Position numbers and translations under genes: made by a program. The notes beneath the pieces are model-generated. The model made no database searches, had not been told where the DNA came from, and worked only from the letters and a program-made list of their open reading frames with translations. From positions 1 through 40,366 of the IMG/VR virus record IMGVR_UViG_3300012920_000094: DNA of 40,366 bases. The stretch is one strand, 5' to 3'. Below, piece by piece: positions 21,968 to 31,419 of the stretch (the stretch's first letter is position 1; every line of letters begins with the position of its first letter). This stretch comes from a virus.

Positions 21968-24900
21968 TTAACTTATTACTTGAATTTCAAATGTACACGA
22001 GTCGGTTAAACCTCCAGAATCTCTTGCTCCTATAGTGACTTCATATGTATCTAGTGGTATTGCTTCTTCAAAAAATATTTGTATTAAAAATGGCAAAGAA
22101 GACGTTGTCCAACTATAAGTATTTGGTCCTGGATTTATAGTTGTTCCAGAACTGTTTACAACTTTAACTATACTATTCCCAAAAGTTGTCCATATTAATC
22201 CACAATAAACATCTGATCCACTTGCAAGGTTTCCTCCATTTACGACTGAGCTATTATAAACTGGAGTAGGCCAAGAAACTATAGACCCTTTAGATAATAC
22301 AGCAGGAGCTGGACACGACATTACGTCAGGAGTATTATTTAATAACGTGTGAGTAAGTTCGAAAGTTTCAAACTGAAAAGTTCCATCAACTGGATACGTG
22401 GGAGTAGGAGATTTTACAGTAATAACAAATTCAAATGTATTACTATTTGCTGGGTTACAATAAGTAAAATAATCATTAGTTTGTAATATATAACGACCTC
22501 CAGAAGTTCCAGGTATTAAATTGAATCTATGACTAATATCTACTCCTTGACAAATAACACCATCTAAAGACATAGTTACAGGACCTAACATGCTACTATC
22601 ATCTACTGCAGTTCCAGCGCTATTATATGCCACTATTTCGCCATTAAATACGTTTGTTCCAATAGAATGATTCTCTCTTTGTCGATATTGTAATACACCT
22701 CCAGATCCTGTTTTCAAACTTCTTACAGAAAATTCATCTTCTTCTAGTATTCTACTATTTAATTCACTTATTAATCCAGTAGTAGTAGTTTCCCAGTAGA
22801 TATCTAATTTAGATTCTAATGCTTGGGTTTCTAAAATAGCCAAATTAGGTTCCATTATTCCAGGCCATTCAGTTTTGTCAATATCTAATTTAACTCTACC
22901 GGTTGAATCTCCCGCGCCTGTTATTTCGTATTCTACCTCATAAGGGTAAGTATTAGTTGGAGATAAGAATCCTTTTACTCCATTTTGACCTTCATTATTA
23001 GCTACATGAATACCATTATTTATTAACTCTCCATATTTAGTTGAATCAGTGGTAAAACCATCGATAGAGTCATTTACCGCATCAATGTTAAATAACAATC
23101 CTTGACCTGATTCTCCTACATTGTTTTGAGTACTAGAACCTGGTACAACTTTTCCTTGAACATTTCTAGATTTAGGAACATAATCGTCTCCCTCAAAAGT
23201 TGGGACTACTCCTGATGGTTGTACATTATATGTAACTAAACCAGCTTCAGGTGAAGGACCCCTTCTACCAAAAGCGTAAATTTCTACATTTCCACAATCA
23301 TCAATAGAGTTTTTAGCATCAACAGATAAACCAATATTTAACTTTGCTACAAGTGGATTATTTTCATATCCATAAAAAACTGGTGCTGTGTTGTAAGGAG
23401 GTAAAGCAGCAGGGTCCCACAATCCTAACTCTACTCCAGTTCCCAAAGTAGTAACAGTGGAAAAAGCTTCGCCTGGATACCATTGTTTTATTTGTGTAGG
23501 TATAAAAGCCGAGCTAACTAAAGAACTACTAAGAGAATTTATTACTCTTGGAGATAAGTTAACTAAAGCGTTGTTTATTTGACTTCCAGAATCTAAAGCT
23601 AACTCTCTATCTCTTTGTTTCAACAGTGTTTCAGCTTCTCGATCATATGGATCTACAGTGAAAGGTTCTCCTGACGTATCTACAAAATCATAATAACTAG
23701 GATCATCTTTAATAGATGGTCTTCCACTTCTAAATACATTTTGTGTTGGGCCAACTAAACTTAAATCTCTAGGTATTTTATTAATGTTGTCTCCAAAAAC
23801 TGCAAAATGCGCAATAGGTAATGATGGTGTTGCGCCTTCAAGAAATATGCTGCTAGTAGCTCTTCCTGGGTTAGGTCCTTCTCCATCAATAAAACCATTT
23901 AATATGCCAGCTGTATAAACATTGTAATAATCTGTTTCAGGTTGTTTAACTACGACTTTCCAAGAGTACCAACCTGTAGGATTAGGTTGTTGTAAGTTTA
24001 ATATTTTAAAAGAAGCATTATTGTCTCCTCCAGGAATATTAATAATATCTCCTTGTTTATAATCTTCTCCTAAATTAGTAAACTCAATGCTGTCAATAGG
24101 ACCTGGTCCTCCACCTGCAACATCAATATTTAAATTTAATCCAGATCCAGAACCTTGATTTATAAAATTAGCTTCAGTGTAAGAAGCAGAAAAATAACCA
24201 GTACCATAACTTATCCATTCGATAGAATCAGGATCAATAACACCATATCCTTGATATAAACCAGGCGTACCTGTGTTACTGTTAAAACTAGAATTTATAG
24301 GATCTATAAATGTTACATTTAAGCAATCTCCCGGCCATGTGTCAGTTGGACTCGTAGGTGAATATGGGCCAAGTAAATTATTAGAAGTAGCATTGTCATC
24401 ATACCATGAAAAAGAAGTTTGAGAACCATAATCCGTAGGTGGACAACCAATACACTTACACCCTAAAGATGCCATTCCACCATCTTTAAACGGATGGAAG
24501 TAAGTCGAAGCATCATCATTAGCTAATATAACAGAAGATTGACGACCATATCTATCGGATAATACTAATCCAGCTTGATAGCTTCTATTTTGTTTTAAAG
24601 TGTGATTTTGGTATTCTATTTGTAAACTATCAATATCGTCTCCACTTTTTTCATTTACACCAACTACGTAGTTTAATGTATCAGGTGGTGTTGGTTTATC
24701 AAAGAAATTACCATAAATAACTCTATTTTCAGCCCACTCTTGAGTTTTAGCTCTTACTGGTACTTTATCATAAACTCTTAATAACTCTTTATCAGGAAGT
24801 GTTTTATAAGGAGCTTCACTTTTATATTTATATCTTAAAATAGGTAGCTCATATATATCATTATTTTGTTCATTATTTACATCTATAGTTTGAGCTACTC

Positions 24901-26158
24901 TTAAATTTTGTTCATTAGACTGTTTGTAAATAATATCAATTTCAACAATGTTCATTTTATCAAAACTCTCTTTCCATGAACTATACGGAGAGTTTAAAAT
25001 TAAGTCTACTTCATTAATTTTGTTTTGCATTATTTCTACTTCTGTAGATGTGTAAGCATTGTCATCATCGTTTTTTACAAACTTTGTTCCATCCCAATTT
25101 TTTATAAAATAACCATCTTGTTGGGGAACAAAACATTCTTGAGTAAATGGAGAAATAAGAGAATATTCTCCATCATCAAACTTAAATCTATAAGCAAAAC
25201 TAATAAACTTGTCTTTCATCCAATTTTTATCTCCATCCCAACTTGGATCATATAAAGGATTAGGAGCAACTCCATCAGCTAATTCTGCATTTACTTTGTC
25301 ATACATTGTGCTTAACCAATCAGTACTTAAACTAATTGTACCCCAAGTTATAACTGCAGGGTTATTGGGATTTACTATATAATAAGATCCACTATTATAA
25401 CCAATACCAGTATTTAAAATTTTAACAGTTAATATTTCACCAGTAATTGGATCAACACTTTCAACTTCTAATTGAAAACCAACTCCAGGACCTTCTGTTC
25501 CTATCACAGGAGCTAAAGTACAAATATTACCAACGCTAAAGTTACTACCAGGATTGGTGACAATGTAAGAATTAACTTCTTTGTTTATAAGTAAAGGGGA
25601 AGTATGAGGATAATATTTAGATACACTAATTTGATCTTCATTGGTATAGTATGAAGTATCAGCTAAAGCTCTAGTGATATTTATTTTTCTAGGTTGATTT
25701 CTATTATCAGTCCAATATAAATACTGTTCAATAACATTAACTCCAGTAATCTCATGAGTTTTAGAAAAATTTAAGTAGTAACCACTAACTATATTAGTAA
25801 TTGTGTTGTTAGTAAGATCATATACGAATATACCACATAGCGCGCTAGTAGGAGCAAAGTCACTAAGCTGGTCAGTGGAAGTGTCAGAAAAGTTTGTAGT
25901 AAAGACAAATATTCTGTCATTTATCATGTCCATAAAATACCCTATAACTTCTTCTCCACAACAATCAACTCCACCTTCTACCTTGAAATTAGCTAACAAT
26001 GCATTACCAAGTACATTCTCTAAAGCTCCTACATCATCACCTTCAGATCTACTGATCATAACGTTTAAAGCGTCTCTATATTCACCTACTGGAACAAGTC
26101 TTTGCTCTAAATCCTTGTTCATTTTAGATTTTAAGAAATTATTTCTTGCTTCTGGCAT
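21968..26158 (-). CDS. large tail protein, nozzle/tubular protein B-like (1396 aa)
   Basis: The N-terminus (NNFLKSKMNKDLEQRLVPVG, then EYRDALNVMISRSEGDDVGALENVLGN) is a pattern typical of the propeller-type lower tail proteins (T7 gp12 / P22 gp10 role) in marine podoviruses. Repeated short strands such as YFMDMINDRIFVFTT and YLYWTDNRNQPRKINI suggest beta-propeller blades. Two inserted glycine-rich modules with G-x-G-Y/D-Y and S-G or Q-G-D features (about 200-262 and 665-710) interrupt it. A CKCIGCPP cysteine cluster lies between them. The last ~300 residues look like Ig- or cadherin-like beta domains (CTFEIQVIS end), suited to surface contact. It follows two connector-type genes. The size is about double that of T7 gp12. 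The structural call is firm; blade count and function are inferred. Confidence 0.75.
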   Translation of the reverse strand: MPEARNNFLKSKMNKDLEQRLVPVGEYRDALNVMISRSEGDDVGALENVLGNALLANFKVEGGVDCCGEEVIGYFMDMINDRIFVFTTNFSDTSTDQLSDFAPTSALCGIFVYDLTNNTITNIVSGYYLNFSKTHEITGVNVIEQYLYWTDNRNQPRKINITRALADTSYYTNEDQISVSKYYPHTSPLLINKEVNSYIVTNPGSNFSVGNICTLAPVIGTEGPGVGFQLEVESVDPITGEILTVKILNTGIGYNSGSYYIVNPNNPAVITWGTISLSTDWLSTMYDKVNAELADGVAPNPLYDPSWDGDKNWMKDKFISFAYRFKFDDGEYSLISPFTQECFVPQQDGYFIKNWDGTKFVKNDDDNAYTSTEVEIMQNKINEVDLILNSPYSSWKESFDKMNIVEIDIIYKQSNEQNLRVAQTIDVNNEQNNDIYELPILRYKYKSEAPYKTLPDKELLRVYDKVPVRAKTQEWAENRVIYGNFFDKPTPPDTLNYVVGVNEKSGDDIDSLQIEYQNHTLKQNRSYQAGLVLSDRYGRQSSVILANDDASTYFHPFKDGGMASLGCKCIGCPPTDYGSQTSFSWYDDNATSNNLLGPYSPTSPTDTWPGDCLNVTFIDPINSSFNSNTGTPGLYQGYGVIDPDSIEWISYGTGYFSASYTEANFINQGSGSGLNLNIDVAGGGPGPIDSIEFTNLGEDYKQGDIINIPGGDNNASFKILNLQQPNPTGWYSWKVVVKQPETDYYNVYTAGILNGFIDGEGPNPGRATSSIFLEGATPSLPIAHFAVFGDNINKIPRDLSLVGPTQNVFRSGRPSIKDDPSYYDFVDTSGEPFTVDPYDREAETLLKQRDRELALDSGSQINNALVNLSPRVINSLSSSLVSSAFIPTQIKQWYPGEAFSTVTTLGTGVELGLWDPAALPPYNTAPVFYGYENNPLVAKLNIGLSVDAKNSIDDCGNVEIYAFGRRGPSPEAGLVTYNVQPSGVVPTFEGDDYVPKSRNVQGKVVPGSSTQNNVGESGQGLLFNIDAVNDSIDGFTTDSTKYGELINNGIHVANNEGQNGVKGFLSPTNTYPYEVEYEITGAGDSTGRVKLDIDKTEWPGIMEPNLAILETQALESKLDIYWETTTTGLISELNSRILEEDEFSVRSLKTGSGGVLQYRQRENHSIGTNVFNGEIVAYNSAGTAVDDSSMLGPVTMSLDGVICQGVDISHRFNLIPGTSGGRYILQTNDYFTYCNPANSNTFEFVITVKSPTPTYPVDGTFQFETFELTHTLLNNTPDVMSCPAPAVLSKGSIVSWPTPVYNSSVVNGGNLASGSDVYCGLIWTTFGNSIVKVVNSSGTTINPGPNTYSWTTSSLPFLIQIFFEEAIPLDTYEVTIGARDSGGLTDSCTFEIQVIS

Positions 26159-26163
26159 CTTTA

Positions 26164-27369
26164 TTAATGTTTAATCCATTTAGATTTTCCTCGCATTAAT
26201 TGAGTAAATTCTTCTGATTTTATATTAGACAATCTAATTTTAGCATTTCGCAATGCTGCTGATCTAGCGTTTCTATATCTTCGTACTACATATTCAGGAA
26301 CACCCATCTTAATAGATAAGATAGCATGCGCTATATGCATATATAAAGCCTCCTCTGCGAACTTTGGCACTTTCATGTCTTCAGTATAAGCTAAGCCATC
26401 TGAAATGTATTCTAAGATGATTAATTGACCTTGTAGATTGCTAGAAAAGGAAAACGTACCTTTACGTCTATTTATAGTATACCATCCATTTTGTTGAGTT
26501 ATTTCTGGAGATAATCCATATCTTTCTCCATAGAAGAACTTCCAATATTGCCAATCATATACTCCTAAGTCATTTATATTCCACTCTCCAATTAAATTGT
26601 TTTGGTTAAATTTCTTCCACCTTTCTTCTGTAAAAGACTGTTGTGCAAGTAAATTACTTTCATACCCAGGATAACCATCTTGAGTTGGTATTCCATCACT
26701 GTCTTGAATTGGTAATTCTGTGGGATCTGAAGTTAGATTAGGTTCTGCTGGATATATAATTCGTTTAACACCTGCTTCATCTATCCAACTAACTTTAACA
26801 TAATTTACGTAGTCTTGAGGTATAGGTACAGATAAGCTAGGAGGAATAGTTAATTCTTGAGATTTTATACTTCTAAGTGTATCATAACTAAACTCTTGTA
26901 ATCCTCTTTTAGCATGAAATACAATATCACTTCTTTTAGCTCTTTCTATAAGTTTTTGTTCTCCTACATAACCAAATAAGAAGTTATCTATAGCATCACC
27001 TAGCTTAATATATTCATAACCTCCATAATTGTCTTCTCTTGCCCATTCTCTTAATTGAACGTAAAAGTTACCATCATAATTACCGTTAATAGTTATTTCA
27101 CTGTTTTGAGGATTAGATATCCATATTAAATTTTCAGCAATTTTAGTATAAGTAGTAGGAGTAAGAATTGGAGCGTAATATACGTCAAAGTTTATGTAAG
27201 GGTTTCCAGATACATTACCTAATGCATCATATCCACTTACAGCTGGTGTTTCTAAATTCCATCCACTAAGAACTACTGGATTACCCGCTAAAGCAGGAAA
27301 AGCTTGTTGTCCAGCGTAGTATTGAGCGTTTGTTTCGGTTAATAAACCACCATTAGGATAAGTTGCCAT
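26164..27369 (-). CDS. head-tail connector/tail accessory structural protein (401 aa)
   Basis: After a variable N-terminal ~120 residues of beta character, a conserved part begins: DAIDNFLFGYVGEQKLIERAKR, then FHAKRGLQEFSYDTLRS, then PPSLSVPIPQDYVNYVKVSW. The C-terminal helix region is YMHIAHAILSIKMGVPEYVVRRYRNARSAALRNAKIRLSN. This combination of a helical core with a VPIPQDYV loop is typical of connector proteins (P22 gp4 or T7 gp11 role) that extend the portal. The neighbouring upstream gene is of similar type, so two rings are likely. It is separated by 6 nt or less from both neighbours. No enzyme motif is present. The call rests on pattern and location. Confidence 0.7.
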   Translation of the reverse strand: MATYPNGGLLTETNAQYYAGQQAFPALAGNPVVLSGWNLETPAVSGYDALGNVSGNPYINFDVYYAPILTPTTYTKIAENLIWISNPQNSEITINGNYDGNFYVQLREWAREDNYGGYEYIKLGDAIDNFLFGYVGEQKLIERAKRSDIVFHAKRGLQEFSYDTLRSIKSQELTIPPSLSVPIPQDYVNYVKVSWIDEAGVKRIIYPAEPNLTSDPTELPIQDSDGIPTQDGYPGYESNLLAQQSFTEERWKKFNQNNLIGEWNINDLGVYDWQYWKFFYGERYGLSPEITQQNGWYTINRRKGTFSFSSNLQGQLIILEYISDGLAYTEDMKVPKFAEEALYMHIAHAILSIKMGVPEYVVRRYRNARSAALRNAKIRLSNIKSEEFTQLMRGKSKWIKH

Positions 27370-27375
27370 ATTTTA

Positions 27376-28107
27376 TTATTTTTTCTCATTAGCTTCTTCC
27401 ATTTGCATAGCTTGAGAAGCTGCTTGGACTATACTAGGATCACGAATTATAATACCCGCATACATTAATATTTGAATTACTAATTCAGTTTGATCTTGAT
27501 CAGAAATTTCAAAATTAACTGAAGTAGGAACGTTAGGATAAATAGTGCCGCCAGAAGGACTTGAAGGATCTTCCCATACATACTGACCTTGAGGCCCAAT
27601 AGTAAAAGCCCATACAGGATCTAATGGCTTTCGTACGTAGTAACATTGTAATTCTGCTTCAGGAAGCGTAGGATATACTTGTAAAACATTACCTCGTCGA
27701 GTAAACATTGGTAATTCAGCGGAAGGCTGAGTTAATGGAGATCTTACAGCTTTATAGTATTGATGTTGAGTTGATTCTTCACATTCAATAACTCTTCCTC
27801 CATTAGGTTCGTATTGCATAGTTCCAAACCTATGAAGATCATCTGGTAATATATAACCAGCTTGTAAAGGATTAGTAGTTTCAAATTCAGAAATTCTCTC
27901 TTCTAAAACTTTAACTCTATCTGCCAATTCAGTACTTAATCTAGGAGCTCTCAAGTATTGATTTAAATCTTCAAAATATTTTTCAAATATTTCTAATTGT
28001 ACTTGTCGCGCTACACTATTAAATTCTGCTGGCGTCATATAACCTCTTTGTTCTTTGTTTAATATAAACAAAACGGTTTGATATACAGTGTTTACGTTTA
28101 CAGCCAT
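27376..28107 (-). CDS. tail tubular protein A-like / connector ring protein (243 aa)
   Basis: The 243-residue protein begins MAVNVNTVYQTVLFILNKEQRG, followed by MTPAEFNSVARQVQLEIFEKYFEDL, a helical start found in connector proteins of Bacteroidetes podoviruses. A beta-rich middle carries LPDDLHRFGTM, MFTRRGNVLQVYPTL and ELQCYYVRKPLDPVW, the last being a motif like that of tail tubular proteins (a strand with Y-x-R-x-P followed by aromatic residues). A helical end (QTELVIQILMYAGIIIRDPSIVQAASQAM) closes it. The size is close to T7 gp11 (~196) and P22 gp4 (166) with additions. It is the first tail gene after an intrinsic terminator. Good confidence for a structural connector, less for the precise ring. 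Confidence 0.7.
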   Translation of the reverse strand: MAVNVNTVYQTVLFILNKEQRGYMTPAEFNSVARQVQLEIFEKYFEDLNQYLRAPRLSTELADRVKVLEERISEFETTNPLQAGYILPDDLHRFGTMQYEPNGGRVIECEESTQHQYYKAVRSPLTQPSAELPMFTRRGNVLQVYPTLPEAELQCYYVRKPLDPVWAFTIGPQGQYVWEDPSSPSGGTIYPNVPTSVNFEISDQDQTELVIQILMYAGIIIRDPSIVQAASQAMQMEEANEKK

Positions 28108-28119
28108 TTATTATGTTTT

Positions 28120-28149
28120 AAAAAAAAAGGCGGCGAAAATGGCCGCCTT
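28120..28149 (-). terminator. intrinsic terminator on the - strand
   Basis: The arms AAGGCGGC (28127-28134) and GCCGCCTT (28142-28149) pair perfectly around a 7-nt loop; read on the - strand the stem is followed by a run of T (A-run 28120-28128 on the + strand). It lies after the 248-residue gene and before the tail genes. It is the most GC-rich element in its neighbourhood. Confidence 0.9.
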
Positions 28150-28164
28150 AATTATAATCACTTG

Positions 28165-28911
28165 TTATTTGAGTTTTTTCTCTATTGATTTGTAAACTTC
28201 TACACCTTCATCAGTTTTTAACCAAGAAGCCATAGCTGAATAAGGATTTTCATCAAATGGAATGCTCATTAATTTCTTTCCATTACTTCCCCAAGCAAAA
28301 GTTCTTTGATCTTGAGATAGTTTAATGATGTTAGCTTCGGTTGCTTTTATAGCAAAGTTTCTTAATACTACGTTATCATCGTTACATAAATTAATAAACA
28401 ATGCCGGATTTTTCTTAGCAAAAATCAATAAATCTCTTTTTATTTCTTTTGATGATAAACTTGTTACCTTTGAACCTTGTTCTACTCTTAGTATAGCCTC
28501 AGCCATATCTACATCTAAATTTTTAGCTATATTTAATGCCTCAATTTCTAATTCGATAAATGCCAATTCGTCTTTAGCTTCTACTACAGCATCATATTCA
28601 TCATACAAACTTCCTTTTTGTGGGTGGTAAAGAGAAAGCAACTCTTGTAAATTTCTTTTTTGTTTAGGAACAAACAATGTGCCGTTTTCAAAAATAATAT
28701 GTTCTAATGTTACTGGTCCAGATTGTTCGTCAACAAAACAACTTTTTTGATTTGTTGCATATCTTAATTCTCTTTGGTGACCTTTAACTTCATCAAACCA
28801 CATTAAAGGATGTCTACTTGTGTGTCTAGAACCAAGTTTAAATGTTAGTGGTTCTACGTTGTTCGTAAGATAATAATGTCTATCTTTATACTCTAATTTT
28901 GTATCTTCCAT
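28165..28911 (-). CDS. phage protein of unknown function between two terminators (248 aa)
   Basis: The first ~95 residues look beta-rich and conserved in style (YKDRHYYLTNN, FKLGSRHTSRHPLMWFDE, RELRYATNQKSCFVDEQSG), and I recall similar N-termini in marine phage proteins near the capsid genes. Residues ~100-248 are helical (DELAFIELEIEALNIAK, MAEAILRVEQGSKV, LLIFAKKNPALFINLCNDDNVVLRNFAIKA). No enzyme motif or membrane segment is seen. The gene is bracketed by two strong - strand terminators, so its transcript level is set separately from both the capsid and the tail genes. A structural or assembly role is likely from location, but the protein is not identified. Confidence 0.65.
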   Translation of the reverse strand: MEDTKLEYKDRHYYLTNNVEPLTFKLGSRHTSRHPLMWFDEVKGHQRELRYATNQKSCFVDEQSGPVTLEHIIFENGTLFVPKQKRNLQELLSLYHPQKGSLYDEYDAVVEAKDELAFIELEIEALNIAKNLDVDMAEAILRVEQGSKVTSLSSKEIKRDLLIFAKKNPALFINLCNDDNVVLRNFAIKATEANIIKLSQDQRTFAWGSNGKKLMSIPFDENPYSAMASWLKTDEGVEVYKSIEKKLK

Positions 28912-28933
28912 AATTTAATATAATATAATAATT

Positions 28934-28961
28934 AAAAAAGATCCCGCCGAAACGGGATCTT
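28934..28961 (-). terminator. intrinsic terminator after the capsid genes
   Basis: The arms AAGATCCCG (28938-28946) and CGGGATCTT (28953-28961) pair perfectly around a 6-nt loop; on the - strand a T-run follows (A-run 28934-28939). It lies 6 nt after the larger decoration-type gene, at the end of the capsid gene group, a usual place to lift capsid transcript levels. Confidence 0.9.
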
Positions 28962-28967
28962 ATTATT

Positions 28968-29564
28968 TTAAGACAACGCTACGTCATAACACGTAACACC
29001 TTCAGGTAACGCCAATACTGGGTTACGATGAGGAGCTTGCATTGCTTGTCTCATTGCTGTATTAACAGCTAAAAGAATAGCATCTGCATTATCGGTTGTT
29101 CCACCGTTAAGTGAAAGTCTCCAATATCTGTTATGTTCTGGTTGTATTTGGTACATATCTACCGCACTAGCATCAGAAGCAGCTAACTGCACAAATAATG
29201 CGTAGTCAACTGGTACTAAAGCTTGATCTTCAGTATCGGGAGTAACAAGAGCACCACCAACGATTGTTAAAGTTAATTCATCAGAAAATTCAACACCATC
29301 ACCAAGGATAGATATTTCATCTCCAACTTTATAACCATCACCACCTTCAGTAATTGTTACTAAATATGCAGGTGTTAAAGGTCCACCTGAAACAACTACT
29401 GATGCTTTTGCTCCTGCTCCTGATCCTGTAACTGTCGTTACATCAAGTAAAGAAGTACCATCAGCCACCCAAGTTGCAGCGGAATCATCCCATCCAGGTA
29501 GAGCAGCTTCAGCTAATGGTAATCCATCCGCGGAGGATATATTTACTATAAATTGATTTGCCAT
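28968..29564 (-). CDS. decoration-type capsid accessory protein with inserted glycine-rich module (198 aa)
   Basis: The protein is acidic, alanine-rich and beta-predicted, without cleavable signal or enzyme motif. Residues ~45-90 form an inserted module with GSGAGAKASVVVSGG and ITEGGDGYKVGDEISILG, a motif reused elsewhere in this genome. The C-terminal part (DNADAILLAVNTAMRQAMQAPHRNPVLALP) matches the C-terminal part of the next upstream gene (AAALELVMKRAQQAPGSKTLFELP), so the two are paralogues. Both lie immediately after the major capsid gene, where phages place head decoration proteins. The terminator right behind it ends the capsid group. Role by location and composition; family not named. 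Confidence 0.65.
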   Translation of the reverse strand: MANQFIVNISSADGLPLAEAALPGWDDSAATWVADGTSLLDVTTVTGSGAGAKASVVVSGGPLTPAYLVTITEGGDGYKVGDEISILGDGVEFSDELTLTIVGGALVTPDTEDQALVPVDYALFVQLAASDASAVDMYQIQPEHNRYWRLSLNGGTTDNADAILLAVNTAMRQAMQAPHRNPVLALPEGVTCYDVALS

Positions 29565-29576
29565 AATTTCTAGTTT

Positions 29577-29882
29577 TTAAGGATAAACTTCATCGCTAAC
29601 TGCCATTGAGTCAACTGTCGCGTCTTTGTTAGACGGTAATTCAAAAAGAGTTTTAGACCCTGGAGCCTGTTGTGCTCTTTTCATTACAAGCTCTAATGCA
29701 GCAGCATCATCTGCCGTTACATCTTCGCTCATATCAATGGTCACTGCCCACACCGATCCTGGTTCTGCTGGAGTATTGTAGTAACAAATAGCATTATTGC
29801 CACTTCTTTCTACTCTAAAAACTCCATCAACATTTAAGCTAAGTGTGCCAGTTCCATATTTTAATTCTATCAAACTTGCCAT
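29577..29882 (-). CDS. small decoration-type capsid accessory protein (101 aa)
   Basis: The 101-residue protein shows an N-terminal beta part (IELKYGTGTLSLNVDGVFRVERSGNNAICYY, then VWAVTIDMSED) and a short helix plus strand C-terminus (DDAAALELVMKRAQQAPGSKTLFELP). The latter half is related to the C-terminus of the 198-residue neighbour, suggesting duplication. It lies 33 nt after the major capsid gene and 12 nt before the paralogue, with A/T-rich leader and no Shine-Dalgarno sequence. Head decoration or capsid-stabilising function is inferred from position, small size and acidic character. Confidence 0.65.
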   Translation of the reverse strand: MASLIELKYGTGTLSLNVDGVFRVERSGNNAICYYNTPAEPGSVWAVTIDMSEDVTADDAAALELVMKRAQQAPGSKTLFELPSNKDATVDSMAVSDEVYP

Positions 29883-29915
29883 AATTTTGTAGTTTAAAAA
29901 GTTAATAATTATAAA

Positions 29916-31406
29916 TTATACAGTCGATTTAAACAATACAAAGTTATTAGCAGCTTGAGTAACTAAACATCTTTCAGTTAGGAAGTTAACTTGCATTGCA
30001 TCTAAATCAGATGTATATGCCCCACCTACTGAACCAGTGATCCAAGATTTGTATCTTCTATCATCGGTTTGAGAAGCTCTATATCTTACGTGTAAGAAAG
30101 GTCTTCTAATATTAGTGCCTAATACTTGATCATACACTGTTGTTGTACCTGCAGGAACCATAACACCATCGATGTCTCTAATAAGACCTCGAGTAGTAGC
30201 GTCATTTAAGTATTTCCAGTCAGTTTTATAGAAGTCATAAGAACCTCTTCTAAAACCAGCAAATCCAAAGTTCAATGCCATTTCAGCTTCATTGTCAAAT
30301 AAACCATAAGAAGCAGCTTGAGTAGAAGCATAACCTCCACCAGCTTGAGCAGCGATCATATCATCAAAATCAAGAGCTGTAGCTCTGTTTAAGAATAACA
30401 TGTTCTCTTCAATAGCTCCTTGCTTATCTAAATGCTTAAGAATTTGATCGAAATCACCTAAAGCACCAGCTCCAGGAGCAGCAGCACCAGCAAAATCATT
30501 CCAGATATTTCCTCTTGCTTCAATAGCAGCGAACATACCTTGTGTACCTTCTGGTTGAGCATTGGCATCATATACTACGCCACCACCTGAATAAGGAGGA
30601 TTTGGTGTAGTATTAAAACCTGCAGCAGCAGAACCGCCAGCAGCTAATTCACCTTCAACCAACGCCATTTCCATGTAATCTTCGAATCTCAACCTAGTTT
30701 CAGCTTCAGATTTTAAATACCAGAAATATCCAGCAGATCCATCTTCAGCAGCGATTTCAATCCAGCCAATTTGAGCTGTATCAGAACCAGAAACTTCAAA
30801 AAAGTCTTTGATTATAATAGGCTTGTTAGAAAACGTTTGAGGTACTGGTTCAATTGATTGTCTCATTCCAGACGAACCTTTAGAGAATTCAGAACCATAA
30901 ACAAACATCTTAATATCAGTTGTTCCTAAACCTGTAACAGCAGCTAAACTAGCGGCAGTATAAGGTAAAGCAGTAACAGTCGTAGCAGTAACTTGAGATA
31001 CAATACATTTTACTGTAACTATTCCATTAGAAACTACTACTGTTTGGTTAATTCTTACTGAGTTATTAGCACCACCTGGTAAAGTAATTTCACCATTTGC
31101 AGCATCAGTAATTTCGCAACCATCATACGCGATGTGTAATCTATTTTGTTCAGACCAAATAACTTGATCAGATGTCATTGGCATTTCAGCGCCAACCATT
31201 CTTAAGAAACCAGATAAAGTTCTGTTTCCATATCTCTCTACCTCTTGTTCATACAATTCAGGTAGGTACTGTTGTGCCCATTGTTGAAAACCACCACCTT
31301 GAAAATTAATATAATTTTCTGGCATAGTCATCTTTTGAGGCATTGGAGTAATAGACGCTGGAAAAGCTCCAGTTCCGACTCCGGTATTGTTATTAACAAA
31401 TCCCAT
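29916..31406 (-). CDS. major capsid protein (HK97-fold type)
   Basis: The 496-residue protein starts with a flexible segment and FQQWAQQYLPELYEQEVERYGNRTLSGFL helix. The later blocks SEAETRLRFEDYMEMALVEGE (spine-helix-like), KHLDKQGAIEENMLFLNRATALDFDDMI (A-domain-like) and a C-terminal strand region (TERCLVTQAANNFVLF) follow the usual order of a phage major capsid protein. The length agrees with capsid proteins of crAss-like podoviruses (about 490-500). An insertion with GAAAPGAGALG is at about 310. It sits between the scaffold-like gene and the decoration genes, the standard cassette order. No protease gene is evident near by. The functional call is confident; fold is inferred. Confidence 0.85.
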   Translation of the reverse strand: MGFVNNNTGVGTGAFPASITPMPQKMTMPENYINFQGGGFQQWAQQYLPELYEQEVERYGNRTLSGFLRMVGAEMPMTSDQVIWSEQNRLHIAYDGCEITDAANGEITLPGGANNSVRINQTVVVSNGIVTVKCIVSQVTATTVTALPYTAASLAAVTGLGTTDIKMFVYGSEFSKGSSGMRQSIEPVPQTFSNKPIIIKDFFEVSGSDTAQIGWIEIAAEDGSAGYFWYLKSEAETRLRFEDYMEMALVEGELAAGGSAAAGFNTTPNPPYSGGGVVYDANAQPEGTQGMFAAIEARGNIWNDFAGAAAPGAGALGDFDQILKHLDKQGAIEENMLFLNRATALDFDDMIAAQAGGGYASTQAASYGLFDNEAEMALNFGFAGFRRGSYDFYKTDWKYLNDATTRGLIRDIDGVMVPAGTTTVYDQVLGTNIRRPFLHVRYRASQTDDRRYKSWITGSVGGAYTSDLDAMQVNFLTERCLVTQAANNFVLFKSTV

Positions 31407-31419
31407 TTTTACTTATTTT

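Noticed and set aside
25803-26174. 123-residue open frame on the + strand
   Set aside because: Antisense to the conserved N-terminus of the large tail protein; serine-rich composition typical of a shadow.
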